From NCBI RefSeq assembly GCF_030272615.1, contig NC_081408.1, positions 335,824,793 to 335,888,792 of the forward strand: a stretch of DNA of 64,000 nt, read 5' to 3'. Every line of letters begins with the position of its first letter. The first letter of the stretch is position 1. Position numbers and translations under genes: made by a program. This document shows positions 44,198 to 56,234 of this stretch, one piece after another. The notes below the pieces were generated by a model. That model did not search any database. It was not told the DNA's origin and saw only the letters and a list, made by a program, of their open reading frames with translations. The DNA is from Cryptomeria japonica. Lineage: Eukaryota > Streptophyta > Pinopsida > Cupressales > Cupressaceae.

Positions 44198-45820
44198 TAT
44201 TATAATGTTTTGATATTGAGAGAAAACTGAGAGGGGGGTGTGTGTTAGCAATTTGGAGGAATTGATTATGTGTTGCATTGATGTCAACACTAACCATTTT
44301 GGTTATCTATTGGGCTTCGATAGAGTGGCTGAATTATGATATTGATCTAGAGAGAATATTTGATATGCTCTAGTTTTTGGTATTGATTTGGTTTGGTTAT
44401 TCATGTTATTCTGATGCATATCTCATTTAGTTGGTTTAGGATTTTATGATCCAAATGATATCATTTTTTCTAGTAATCTTTTTGGTTATCGGTAAGGATT
44501 TTACTGGTAGAGCTTCATTGAAGCTCTTTTGATGGATTTGATAAGTGATGTTGGTGTGACTTCTAGATGGTTTTCAGGATGCTAATGGTTATTTTGTTCA
44601 TGTTGTTAGTCCCAACCGGTGTTGAGAGGGGAGGGGTGAATCAACACTTTACCACTTTTACAAAATTAAAACCTTTTTACTTAAGTCTGCACTAACTTAA
44701 TACTCATCAATACAAATAGTTATTATAGGAGAACATGCATACATGAAAAGATACACAATAAAACCAAGATTTATGTCATGGAAACCCAAATGGGAGAAAA
44801 CCATGGTATGAGTGGAATCTCACAAAATTTTCACTCTTCTGGAGTACGCCGAGTGAGGAGCCATCCTTGTGAGGAGATTACAAAGACACTATTAGGTGCC
44901 ACCTAGTTAAGGGATTTTATTTAAGGCATGTTGGTGCCTTTACCCTATTTGAGGTAGCCTTGTTGAAGGAATTAGGATCATCAATTAATATGTCACCTAG
45001 TTAAGGGATTTTATAAAGGGACCTGTTAAAGTCCACCCAGTTAAGGTATTTTGAGTTGCAATGGTTAGAAAGCAACAAGAAGTTGATCTCCTGGAATAGC
45101 TATTGATAGGTTGATCAGATCACAATGAAATGGATATTCTGTCTGCACTAGTTGTGTCTACTCTGCACTACACTGGTCCTCTGCTCATACCCTTGGCTCT
45201 ACATCCTGCCAGTCTACTTCACACACACTCTAATCTACTAAATCATTTAGCAATTCCTCACTCTTCACTTTTCTCTTTGGATCGCATTACACAGGATTTG
45301 CACTTTGCAAATTTTTTGATCAAGTGTTTTGTATCAACTCAAAACACTTTATACACTCTATGTCATCACCTTCTGATGTTTCTTTAATCTATGCAATCAC
45401 AGATATTGGTAGATTTCAAATTCAAATATTCCCGCTCTTTCTCTATGTGCCCTACAATAATTCCCCCAACTACTCATCCAAATTTTCCACTACATCCCCC
45501 CAAAACAAGAACTTCTGGGTCGAGTTCAATATTTTAAATGTGAACCAAAAAATCTATAAGTAATCATGGCTTAACTACATGATGGTTGAGATTGACTTCA
45601 CCAACCTTTAGTTTGGCATTAACACAAACTCACCAACTCACCTTTTACCATCACAACTTTGTAATCGATCACTACTCTGAGATTTATGGTGACAACCTAT
45701 CTTCCTTCTTCTTCACTCATCTATTGGTACACCACTACACTCTCCACTACAGGTTCATCCTTTCATATTGGTTTCCAGTACTTCCATCAAGCCTCTTTTC
45801 TTGTTTGCCAATGAGGGTCT
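44198..45820. repeat. Mosaic of Copia LTR fragments
   Basis: The first 40 bases are the start of the Copia-C 5' LTR. At about 44241 a plus-oriented LTR start (TGTTAGCAATTTGG) follows, whose next 50 bases are the inverted counterpart of 34545-34613. At about 44604 another terminus (TGTTAGTCCCAACC, then AGAGGGGAGGGG) starts a minus-type LTR with the 'gggagaaaaccatgg' phrase common to Copia LTRs. The rest up to 45820 is AT-rich without recognisable domains. The short frames at 45130-45858 look non-coding. Confidence 0.5.
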
Positions 45821-46271
45821 TGTATACACCTAAAACTGGTCTGAAGATAATTAATTGAATAAGCAATTATTTAATTAATCCTCATCCCCAATTTAATTGA
45901 ATTCATCAGGAATTTGATTAAATCCTCACTTTTGATCTACTTATTAATAAATCTAAGGATTTATTTAATAACTTCACTTCAATAATCCCCTTTGATTAAT
46001 TAATTCAAATTAATTAATTCTTCTCCATCAAAATCATTTCTTCTAATATCCTAATTAATTAAAACAAATCAATTTATGAATTGTTGAGAATTAATTAGTC
46101 TTTTCCTATTATTTGGATTTTTAAATTCAAATTACCCACATGCCTCCTAAATTTTAACCACCTAACGTAGCCTCTTCTAAACCTAACCCATTCCATCTAA
46201 CCCTAGGTTTAATTAAACCTAGCTTGTCTTGCATATTCCAACCTCCTTATCCTAACCTCCTATGGTGTGGA
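45821..46271 (+). repeat. Gypsy-F 5' LTR, first part
   Basis: TGTATACACC at 45821 is my best candidate for the LTR start. The edge is tentative because no 3' LTR is in the window. Very AT-rich (ATTAATTA words). Ends with GTGGA, the TSD of element E. It resumes at 52780. Confidence 0.5.
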
Positions 46272-47063
46272 TGTTGGCAAATGCACACTCCAATGAGACA
46301 TTATAGGTGATTGAAGGTTTTTTCATTGATGGCAACCTTACAATCTCATGACACTGACAAGGCATTCCACTGGCACTAGCAAGATCAGACTCTACACTAG
46401 CACTTAGACCACCGGCATCGATAGTCAAAGGAAGCATACCAGCACAAAGGCCAATAGGAATTTTGTTGTAATATATTTTGTTAATTATTCTAAGCCGACT
46501 TGGCAACATTGTAAAATGACTCATATATATAAGAGATCATTGTAGAAAATTTTAAAATGAATGGAGGAATGAAATTAGGAGAAATAAGGTAGACCTATTA
46601 TGCGAATTATAGGTTAAGGGTTTATGTAAGAAGCAGAACAGAAACCGGTACTGGATCTAGCATTATAGATGCTATTTTGAAGCAGTACAAGACACTGGAT
46701 TTACATAATCTATTCTGTAAGTCAGTGAGACTTCCTATTTTTATTTGAGTAGTGAGCTCTAGGCACTTGGCCTTCCTACATGTGTAGGCCCCTATTGTAG
46801 CAGTAATATTCTCTTATTTGGCTAGTAAGTGAATATTATGGGTTACAAATCCCACTGAGGTTTTTGCCACACCAGGTTTCCTCATTAAAATATTGTGTTA
46901 TGGTGTGTTTTTCATATGGTTGTTGTTATCTCTATTTATTGCATTACTTTCTGTTTACCGGTATATAGTATTAATATGTTCTGCATGTTTTAAGTTAAGA
47001 AATTTCTCATACTGGTTAGATACTAATTCACCCCCCCTCTCAGTATCTGTGGGAATCCTAACA
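46272..47063 (+). repeat. Element E 5' LTR
   Basis: TGTTGGCAAATG...GGAATCCTAACA. TATA-like CATATATATAAGAGA near 46522-46536. Matches 52002-52774 with scattered differences; the right copy lacks a short segment near 46493. The minus-strand frame at 46252-46524 is an LTR shadow. Confidence 0.92.
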
Positions 47064-47065
47064 AT

Positions 47066-47077
47066 TGGTATCAGAGC
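47066..47077 (+). promoter_or_regulatory. Element E primer-binding site
   Basis: TGGTATCAGAGC, a perfect 12-base initiator tRNA-Met match, two bases after the LTR end. Typical for Copia elements and for non-autonomous elements that use their machinery. Confidence 0.95.
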
Positions 47078-47134
47078 TTGGTCCCCTATTTTCAGAAGCC
47101 TAACAACTTGAGGAAGATCTTGACACCGGTAGGG

Positions 47135-48144
47135 ATGGAAAACTTGATGAAGCAACTTGAAGCAGCTCTCTCAGACTATGATGGAGAAAAGTTGAAAAAT
47201 ATCAAACTTGAAGATGATCTAAAAGAAGCTCAGGATATTATTCAAGCACTTCAAGAAAATCTTACTATTGCAAGAAACAAGAGAAGAGAACTTTGTGAGA
47301 AGATGCAATTTGATAATGATGAAAAGGAAACTCTTAATGATATGATAAACAAGCTGAAGCTAGAGAACATGACAACAAAGAATGAGATGCAAGATATGAC
47401 TTGGAGATTTTGTAAGGAAATTGAAGATAGAAAGAAGAATGAAGAAGATTTGACTAGAAGACTAAGTGATGCTGCAAATGAAAACACAAGACTTAGCTAT
47501 GATAATGATTTGTTGAAGATAGATCTGATGCACACACAGAATGATTCAAATGAATTGATGAGGAAGAAAGAAATCTTAGAAAGAGAACTAGATACTGCAA
47601 ATCAGCATAAAGAGAAATTCAAGAAAATCTTAGAAGAACTTGGTGACTTGTCAAAAAATTAGAAACCTAAAGGTGACACTTGTGGAATTGGCTTTGAAGT
47701 TGGAGAAATCTCAGGTACTGCAAACACACAAGATCATAGCAAACTGGTAAGACAACCTACTGCTTATAATTCAATGGCAAATGTTTTAACTATAACAAGT
47801 ATGGTCATAGAGAAAATCAATGTAGATCTAGAAATTATCAGGATACCAATACACCCACCGGCCAATGTTCAAAATGTAACAAAGTTGGTCATAGTTCTAA
47901 AAATTGTAGAATGAATGTAAGATGTTATGTTTGTGGAAGATTTAGACACTTATCTAATCAATGTAGAACACAAACCGGCATAGGTTATGGGAAGGCTATT
48001 CATAAAAATAATGTGACTTGTTATGCTTGTAACAAGATTGGACATATTGCAAAATTCTGCAGAGGTAAGGCACCACCGACAGACAACAAAGGTTCTAGTT
48101 TGAAAGGAAAAGAAAAAGTTGAAGAAGTTAAGCAAGAATTCTGA
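47135..48144 (+). pseudogene. Element E ORF1: coiled coil plus four tandem zinc knuckles
   Basis: The first ATG after the PBS is at 47135. About 170 residues follow with a strong heptad pattern, rich in Glu, Lys, Asn and Leu, up to TAG at 47660 (CAG in element G). After a one-base loss near 47769 the frame continues with a knuckle cluster: CFNYNKYGHRENQC (second Cys is Tyr), CSKCNKVGHSSKNC, CYVCGRFGHLSNQC and CYACNKIGHIAKFC, within about 90 residues (47782-48060). A Lys-rich tail and a TGA at 48142 follow. It would bind nucleic acid and multimerise, a Gag-like role by inference, though no capsid domain is visible. Four consecutive knuckles are unusual; Copia Gags normally have one. Confidence 0.8.
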
Positions 48145-48575
48145 AAACAATGGATTAGAAAGTCAAACCTAAATGGTGTTGGGAATACTCCTCCACTGGT
48201 AGAACCAAGAAACACTCCACTAGAAGAACATAGTAGCACTCCACCGGCAGGAGTCTCTTGATCTAATTGAAGAAAATTCTTTTGAGGGTTTAGCAATCAA
48301 AAGTGAAATATGTTATTGTTCCCTTGGTTGATGGTGAGAAGTAGAAATTACTTCTATACTGGCAAATAAAGTTAAGTGACTACTTAATCAGCATGCATTA
48401 AATGTGGTAGTTGGCAAATTAACATTATAAATTAGTGATTTTGGCTCCATTTTACTTCACCGAGCATTCAAACTTTTGAAGAGCACAAAATTTCCAGAGC
48501 TAAGGCATTTTGAGCAAAGAGGCAAAGCATTTCAACAATCAATCTTTCCAAAGGCAGAAAAAGGTATTTATAATC

Positions 48576-51500
48576 ATGGCATCCTCTTCTGTACCAAAAT
48601 TCATAGAAAACCCTACTATAGTTGACGTAATCAAATGCCCTAGGCTTGTATTTCAGCTAGTTCCTGAGATAGCTAAAAAGGATGATAATGTTGGTGCATT
48701 TTCCTAAATCCCCAAAGGAGTTGTTTTTGCAGAAGACCCTAGAATGTACATCCATTGCCATATAGAAGAATTAGGAGATGAAGAGATTAAGAACATGTAC
48801 AAAACTATTATATGTGATGATTCTGGTAATGTGAAACCTGAACACAAAATTATTGAAACCCTAGGATTCACTGAAATCCTCAGCATTCCGGATTTCCCTA
48901 AGGAAGTTATTAGGATAGTATTGAGTAGGGTACATGGTGCATTCTTTTGGCTAGATTCAGTTCATAAAATTACCAAGGAAGCTGTGAAAGCTGTGATAGG
49001 GTTGCCTTCCACCAGTAACAGACTAGACAAGACAAAGAAGGTCTCAAATGACCTGGTAATGAACCTAATAGGTGCAACATTTGACAAAAGGTCTTTAAGG
49101 GTGAATGATTTAACTGACATAAATGTGAGATTCATTAGCATGATTCTAGGTTAGAAAACAACTCATGCAAACAGACTTAACTTAGTTTCCAGCTTATGCA
49201 TAAAAAGTGCTCATGATATGGTTAAAGATAATGTGAAAATTGATGTATGTGAATGGTTAAAGGATGAACTTATTGACAATCTGGGAAAGATCAAGAAGGA
49301 TAAGAAAGGGAAATTTAGGTTTGGCAATTTACTTGTATGTTTAATGCTACATATAACAAAACAGGTGCTTGGTATAGGTAACAAGAACCTTGGATTTGAC
49401 ATGCTGGTAGGGAAACAGTTATCTGACTTATTGAACAATATGGGTGAAAACAAAGAGAAGAATATCAATGAGTATTTTCAAGCATTGAAGGCCCGAATGA
49501 AAACTAGAGGTAGACTGTCACAGGAAATTGTAAATAAATACAAGGATGAGATATGTTTTGTCATCAAGAAGGATGAGATCTGGATGGAAGAAATTATCCC
49601 AAGAACAATTTGGGTTACTGAAATGGGTTGTGAGACTGATGAACACATCATTGAAACATATGAAAAAGCCCTTCTAGAAGCACCCAAGGAACCTAAGGAA
49701 GAGGTATTCGGTAGTGCTGAAACCATTGAAAAATAGATCCAATCAAAGAAAAATGTAAAGAAGGTTGAGGAAATAGTAAGAAGGGGATCCCGGCAAGCAA
49801 AGGCTATAAAGGAATATGTACTCAAGAAAACTGGTATCACTGAAGAAGAGTTAGAAGAACTACAGCCTGAAACTCACCTTTCACCGATAGCTACATCTTC
49901 AGAGATTGATATGCTTGCAACATTTAAAAGAGTTGTAAGGAAAAGGGAACCTTCATTGGTATCCACATCTTCACCTAGAAGAACTAGACAAAAACAACAG
50001 GCAGTAAGGCCAACAACAAAGAAGAAAAAGTTAACACCCAAGAAGAAAACTAAACAAAACATTGCCCCAATTGACAAACTATTGGATGAAATAATAGAGG
50101 AAGGAAAGCTTAAGAACATCAAAAAATTATATGATACATTATCAGCTAATGACAAAGAGAAAGTTGAAAATAGTGTTATTTTACACTTGGATATCTACAA
50201 GAAGTTCCTGATGCAAGTTGTACATGAACTACCAGATGAACTATTCAAGAGATTGGAAGAAAGAAGACAAGTTGTTGTAGAGCTTGACAAATAAAAGTTG
50301 AAAAATTACTTATTGTGTACCAAGTTAACTCTCTAAAGGAAATAGATGATCTGATTGTAGAGGCTAACCAGTCAGTATTCTCAACTGCACACCAGCATAT
50401 AGCACTTATGACAGGTAGAGTAAATGAGGTTAGAGAGGAAACTGAAAATGCTTGGGATATATTCCTTGTTGAGAAGGAAAAATAGGAAGAGTATAGAAAC
50501 CCCAAGCCAATCAAAGTTTATCAAATGGACAAAGATAAAGGAAAAGGAAAGGTTGGTGGAATTCCTAGCATCAAAATAAGAGATAATTTATCTCCACCAC
50601 CTCTAGTTACTCCACCGGTAGCAACAACTAAAGACCAACCGGCAGATGAGAGTATGGATGTATCACAAGAAGATACAAATCCTAATTCTGAGGTACTATA
50701 CATAGTTGATGTTGATACTTAGAAAGTCAACATTATGATAGACAAGGACACAACTGGTAAGACAAATATGGCTAGTGAGCCACCGGCAACTGATCACATT
50801 GATAACACTGAAGGAAAAGAGGTAGATGATAACACAGGGAAATAGGTAGAGACTCAAACAGAAACATAAATAGATCAACAAATAGAGAAACAAGAAGAGC
50901 AACAGGAGAGCAACAAAAACCTTTGCTTAAGGAAATGGAAACATAGACTGACCTACCAGAGGTCACTACAAGCAAGGATATTTCTCCCATTGGCGGAATT
51001 CAGAGTGTTGACCCTTCAACTGCAGGATTTAAATAAACAAATGTAACTGAAGTTCTTTTAGATTCTATAAAGAAAATAATAGATTGTAGTTCACATGCAT
51101 ATAAAGCTATAGATGACACAATTCCAATTTTGAAGATGATAGCTCCAAAATTCAATGTAGATAATATGGATTCTTTAAGTCAACTCGACACTTTGTCTAA
51201 GTATATTACTGACAACACAGTGATAGTTGAGAAAATAAAGGAAGAAGCATTCAAAGAGAGGTTACAAAAAGAAAAACAAAAAATCTTTGAGGAACAAATA
51301 AAGAAGTGTACAAGGTAGTTTGACACACTTCTACCAGAATTGTGTAGCACACCTACAGAGTTCAAAACTTTGTACAGAGACACTTGTAAGACAAAATTTT
51401 TAATAGTTGGCATTGATAGGAAAATGAGCAAGATACAGGAGGAAATTAATAAGCTAACTGACAATTTTATTAATTCATCTGATTCATTATCAATTTTTGA

Positions 51501-51807
51501 GCAAAAGATAATAGGTTTTGAGGAAGATTTACTAAAGCTAGAAAGAGAAAAGGAGAAAATAAAAAGTAAGGCTAAGGATCTGAAATGGAGATTAATTCTA
51601 AAGTTGGACTACCTCGCATGTTTAAGGAAAGAAATATCTGATGCATTAGTTCAAGGATAGAAAACACCGATAGAGCAAATGCAACACCTCATTGGTATAG
51701 TTCAAAGAATAGAGGCAGCAATAAAAGACAGTAAAAAGTTTCTTGAAAGCCTAAATTTGGTTTTGGCAGATCTTTTTCAAATTGTAACCACCCGGTTACA
51801 AGGTTGA
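48576..51807 (+). pseudogene. Element E ORF2, about 1,080 codons, unknown function
   Basis: The ATG at 48576 begins MASSSVPKFIENP. One frame runs to about 50290 with stops at 48705, 49152 and 49734. Small indels then move it to a second frame (50299-51010) and a third (51060 onwards). It ends at a TGA (51805) also present at the same place in element G, so this is probably the real stop. Parts: a globular N-half (about 1-390) with RVHGAFFWLDSVHKITKE, GATFDKRSLRVNDLTD, and a CEWLKDELIDNLGKI..DKKG segment; a basic Lys/Arg patch (about 470-495, TPKKKTK); an acidic Pro/Thr/Asp-rich middle; and a coiled-coil C-third (51070-51650). No RT, IN or protease motif. Element G preserves the whole protein, implying past selection. 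Confidence 0.78.
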
Positions 51808-52001
51808 GATAGGAAACCATACTCTATTGACACTTTGACAACCTTTGTCATTGATGCCAAAGGGGGAGTAGTGGTATGAGAAAATAATCAACTAAAGACT
51901 CATCTGCTCAGGGGGAGTTCACACATTTTTGGTAACATATTTTTGGACTACACTTTTTGAATTTTCTCATGAGTGTTGCCATCAATGCCAAAGGGGGAGA
52001 T
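51808..52001 (+). promoter_or_regulatory. Element E 3' region with repeated polypurine tracts
   Basis: Three purine runs: CCAAAGGGGGAGTAG at about 51858, CAGGGGGAG at about 51909, and CCAAAGGGGGAGAT at about 51988 next to the 3' LTR (52002). The first and last share ATGCCAAAGGGGGAG. The last is the PPT by position. The upstream copies could be secondary priming sites. Element G shows the same arrangement. Confidence 0.75.
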
Positions 52002-52774
52002 TGTTGGAAAATGCACACTCCAATGAGACATTGTAGGTGATTGAAGGTTTTGTCATTGATGGAAACCTTACAATCTCATGACATCAGCAAGGAATTCCAC
52101 TGGCACTAGCAAGATCAGACTCTACACTGGCACTCAGACCACCGACACCGGCAGTGAAATGAAGCATACAGACACAAAGGCCGAGAGGAATTTTGTTGTA
52201 ATATATTTTGTTAATTATTGTAAAATGACTCATATATATAAGAGATCATTGTAGAAAATTTAAAATGAATGGAGGAATGAAATTAGGAGAAATAAGGCAG
52301 ACCTATGATGCGAATTATAGGTTAAGGGTTTATGTAAGAAGCAGAGTAGAAATTGGTACTGGATCTGGCATTATAGATGCTATTTTGAAGCAGTACAAGA
52401 CACTGGATTTATATAATCCATTCTATAAGTCAATGAGACTTCCTATTTTTATTTGAGCAGTGAGCTCTAGGCACTTGGCGTTCCTGCATGTGCAAGCCCC
52501 TATTGTAGCAGTAATATTCTCTTATTTGGCCAGTAAGTGAATATTGTGGGTCACAAATCCCACCAAGATTTTTCCCACACTGGATTTCCTCATTAAAATA
52601 TTGTGTTATGGTGTTTTTTTCATGTGGTTACTATTATCTCTATTTATTGCATTACTTTTTGTTTACTGGTATAGAGTATTAATATGTTTTGCATGTTTTA
52701 AGTTAAGAAATTGCTCATACCAGTTAGATATTGATTCACCCCCCCCCCTCTAAGTATCTGTGGGAATCCTAATA
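52002..52774 (+). repeat. Element E 3' LTR
   Basis: TGTTGGAAAATG...GGAATCCTAATA. The terminal CA has become TA. Followed by GTGGA. The frames at 52265 and 52544 are LTR shadows repeated in the other LTRs of this family. Confidence 0.92.
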
Positions 52775-52779
52775 GTGGA

Positions 52780-53480
52780 TACTCTCTACTTGAGACACAT
52801 GGCATTCTTGGGCCACATGTCCCCTCTCTTGGAATCCTCTTGACACTCGTCACCATAGAGATGACAAATGTTCCCTTTCATCCAACCTCTTCTAGAAGCC
52901 TCTTGAGACTTGTCACCATAGAGATAACAAATGTTCCCTTTGATTCAATCTCTTTTCCAACCTCCTCTAATTTCACCATTGATATCTTTAGACTTAATCT
53001 TGACCGTTGATTCCTGCCACCTCACCCCTAGCCTTGGAAATCCTATAAATATCCCTCAATTTTGGATCACAAAGCATCCCGATTCATCCATCTCATTCAT
53101 CCCATCTCTTTTGCATTTCATGCATTGTTACTATAGGCATATGCAATCTTAGTTTATCATTTGAGCATTGTCATCATAACTTAATTGCATCATTTTAGCA
53201 TATTTTCTAGCATAATCATGGAAACATGTAGCTTAATCATTATCATTGCTAGCTTAAATGCATCATTTATCATTTAAATCCTCCATCTAGGTGTAGTCAA
53301 GTCACTAGAATTTTCCTAACCAGATCTAAAAGAAAAATTCATACTCGCATTTTCTAGGAGGTGATAGATCACTTAGCTATGGTTTTATCTTTCTTTACTT
53401 TAAATTAATTAACCATGCTTGTAATGATCTATTAAGTGTTTTGTGTTGTAGCTGCAAGTATACACTTCATAGGCATGACA
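52780..53480 (+). repeat. Gypsy-F 5' LTR, second part
   Basis: Continues from 46271 after element E. Contains the repeated phrase CTTGA.ACT.GTCACCATAGAGAT (52839-52866 and 52902-52926, a local duplication of about 60 bp). Ends GGCATGACA at 53480, followed by the PBS. Confidence 0.7.
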
Positions 53481-53483
53481 TTT

Positions 53484-53500
53484 TGGCACCCACCGTGGGG
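53484..53500 (+). promoter_or_regulatory. Gypsy-F primer-binding site
   Basis: TGGCACCCACCGTGGGG begins three bases after the LTR end. TGG plus a GC-rich tRNA 3' complement at this spacing is the expected pattern. Sites of this general form occur in Tat/Athila-type elements. The exact tRNA is not identified. Confidence 0.7.
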
Positions 53501-55542
53501 CCCAAAAAGTCATTTTTGACCTCTTGAACATCATTAGATCTTTATCTCTGTTAGGTCTAAATCAAAAGTTCGTATGAGTCCCTTTCTAGCTTAGTATGAC
53601 ATACTTTGTGAGCTAGAATGACAAAAGATCCTAACTTGTATGAGCCTTTAGGAAAATTTCCATGTCATACGAGCTCTCATCCTGACTCGTATGGTCTCAA
53701 AAAGGTACTCGTACGGTCACGTAAATAGTGTCATACGACACTCTACTTTTGTGATTTTTAAATTAGCCACATTTTAAGGGTTTAATGCTTTAATTGATTA
53801 CTATTAATGCTAACCCTGGTCTATTTGTGAGCTTTTTGACAACCTAATAGGTTTTTGCAGGATGATTTGTTGAAGATTACACTTGTTGAAGAATCATTGT
53901 ATAAAAACACATCATGACTACTAATGCATCTATTTTGTAGGTTGCCTAAAGGAATTCAACAAAACTTTGTGTATTTCTTAAATCTTTTTAGGCACACTTG
54001 TCTTTTTGGTTAAAAATGAACAATCATGTATTTTGTGTTTTTTATGATAGGTGAGTATGATCTCACCTTTCTTAGGTGATCAGAAAGCTAGACTCATCAT
54101 TTCTTTCATTAGTGCATATCTTTAGTAGGCCTACCCTATCGAGGAGATAATAACTCTTAGCCATTAAGGTTGGTGAGAGAGGAATGACCTAAGTGGGAAT
54201 GGCTAATGCCAAGTAATCCAACCCACTATAAAATAAATGTGATTTGATGAAAATCAAGTCAACGATAGTGCTCAGGAATTACTCTCCTTTGTACCTTCGA
54301 GTATAGAAAACCTTGGTTTTCAAGGTTGGGAGACCTCTTAATTGGGTATTATACCCCGACGCACTGAACGGATCCCTTACTAGTTTCAGTTAAATTAGAA
54401 GCTACTTGATTCACCTCTGAAAGGGTGATAATCTTTGTGCAAAAGAGATAGTAAGTCTCCCAAGACACTTTCCATAGCATGCCCCCATTAGCATTTGGAG
54501 TCAGATAATATGGCATTGAGAATCCATTGCATGAGACTCAACAATCGTATTCTGATTAGCTATTGGGTTTGTACCTAAGTTTGCAAGCAAAGGTTTTATC
54601 TCCTCAGCCAATTTCCTTAGGGTTTAGCATGCTTGGAGTCACTTATCACATCATGTGTTTGCTATGTATTCATCCCTAAATGGAAAAATCAGTCACCTAA
54701 AACTAGAAAACATAAGCAAAACATCAAAATTCACTAATCCAAATTCGGCAAAACAAACATTTTTTTAATCTCTGCTCTATTATCTATCGTATGATTTAGG
54801 TTCTCTATCATATGAGCTGGTGATTTATCATATGGGATTTATCTTTTGTCATATGGCTTAGTAAGGTTTGTTGTACGAGATATCTATTTTGTTGTACGGT
54901 TCAGAAATCTTTGTCATACGAGCCTGTGTTTTTCACATGAAAATCCTAGTTTGTTGTATGGTCTTGTATCCTTTGTCATTTGAGGTTGTATAGTCTATTG
55001 TATGAATCTCTATATTTTCCAGTTCAGAGCTCTTCTTGCATGCCTTTTTCAGATCTATCATTTCTACTTGATCAATTTGCAGTAATCATAAATGCTTGTT
55101 CTCTACCATTTTGTGCTTGTATTGTCACCTTGGTTTTCTTAGTCAAGTTATCATCCATCAAAATCAAGCTCTAGAAGATAAACACCTCAAGATTTTCAAG
55201 TGCTCACCCTCAACAAGTTCAAGATCTAAACATCTTAAAGTGCATTATCACCCTTTTTGGTAAACTGATCACCCAAACATAGTTTCTCATCAGGAACTAT
55301 CATCCTTTATCGCAAAACTGAAACATTTGTTTAGGATAATCTTATCCCACATCAAAGGATATATCATTCCTAATGGACTTGATTTTTATCAAATCATCAT
55401 CATTGTACTCCTAAACTGAAGATCAAAAAACTTGCAAACTTTTAAAAACTTGAATCATCTTTACATGTCATATCGTGCTATCACATTTACGTTGACAATT
55501 AATCACTTATCAAAACAACTTTTAGACAATTGAACCCCTAAA
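53501..55542 (+). other. Gypsy-F leader, gag domain not recognisable
   Basis: Two kilobases without a convincing ORF, where Tat-type elements usually have leader and Gag. Short words of the TCGTATG / TCATACG / TTGTACGG type recur, in 53570-53750 and again in 54785-55010. Gag may be deleted or too decayed to see. Confidence 0.5.
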
Positions 55543-56234
55543 ATGGAAACAGAAACATTTGAAATAGCTAAAAATCATATCAACGTGACATACCAAAGCC
55601 AAACACAAGAAAAAGACATAACACACCAACATATTAGAGCAATCAAACAAGTTCAAAATCAAAATCCAACTATGTTAAAACCTCACAAGGATTCTAATAC
55701 ATCTCAAAAGAAAGGTGGCTCTTTTACACACCTCTTAAAGAGATCCCTAAAGGATTTGGCTAAAGAAGATCACAATCATGCACCTATGTCTATAAAAGGT
55801 TCATCCACCCCTAAGAAAATTAACTCTCCAAAGGCATCTATTCCTACACCTCCTAAAAGCTTAAAAGAACCTTCCATAGCATCATCATCAAAGAATACAT
55901 CCAAAGATAAAGTTCCCCAAGGGATATCCATGATTGCCATCAAACTTATTTTAGAGGATCCTATTCAAAGCTCATCTCCTTCATATCCAAGCATTGATTC
56001 CTTGCAAATCAAAGTCCTCATTCATAGAATGCTCGTTAAATGTGTCTTAATAGATGGGGGGCTGGCTTGAACATTTTCTCTTTAAGTCTTGTCTGTGCTC
56101 TAGGTTATCCAAAAGATGCAGTTGATCCCCGAAAAAGGATAAAAATCAAAACATATGGTGAAGAAGAACATTACTCTAAAGGAATTGTAGTATTACCCCT
56201 CAAAGTGGGACCTTTGCAAAATGACACAGCATGT
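55543..56234 (+). pseudogene. Gypsy-F Gag-protease linker and N-half of protease (pseudogene)
   Basis: The ATG at 55543 opens a frame of Lys/Ser/Pro-rich linker with PTMLKPHKDS, SQKKGGSF, the SPKASIPTPPKSLKEPSI block and a LEDPIQSSSPSYPSIDSL block, all matched in element B's ORF. The protease begins with CVLIDGG. A one-base loss in the G-run at about 56058 shifts the frame, after which AGLNIFSLSLVCALGY and a KTYGEEEHYSKGIVVLPLKV segment follow. Element G interrupts at 56235 within the DTAC codons. The linked C-half is at 62846. The catalytic motif is DGGAG here, as often in Tat-like gag-asp proteases. Confidence 0.82.

Larger units (their letters stand above)
46272..52774 (+). mobile_element. 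Element E, pol-less LTR element of the E/G family
   Basis: LTRs 46272-47063 (792 bp) and 52002-52774 (773 bp), TSD GTGGA (46267-46271 and 52775-52779), an initiator-Met PBS at 47066 and a PPT just before 52002. The 4.9-kb interior has ORF1 (coiled coil plus four zinc knuckles) and ORF2 (about 1,080 codons, unknown). No RT, integrase, RNase H or protease motif could be found in any frame. Element G is a second copy in opposite orientation with the same organisation, so the lack of pol is a family trait and not a private deletion. Confidence 0.88.

Noticed and set aside
45130-45858. Three overlapping ORFs of 79-90 codons
   Set aside because: AT-rich LTR mosaic without recognisable motifs, and the frames overlap each other.
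47078-47134. ORF1 of element E starting at 47078
   Set aside because: The codon there is TTG overlapping the PBS; the first ATG is at 47135, and element G also has its first ATG at the matching place.
48576-49800. Assignment of ORF2 to PMD or the putative plant transposon protein domain
   Set aside because: Overall feel is similar (WLDSVHKITKE, later a conserved RFGNLL block), but I could not match the defining motifs, so it is left unnamed.
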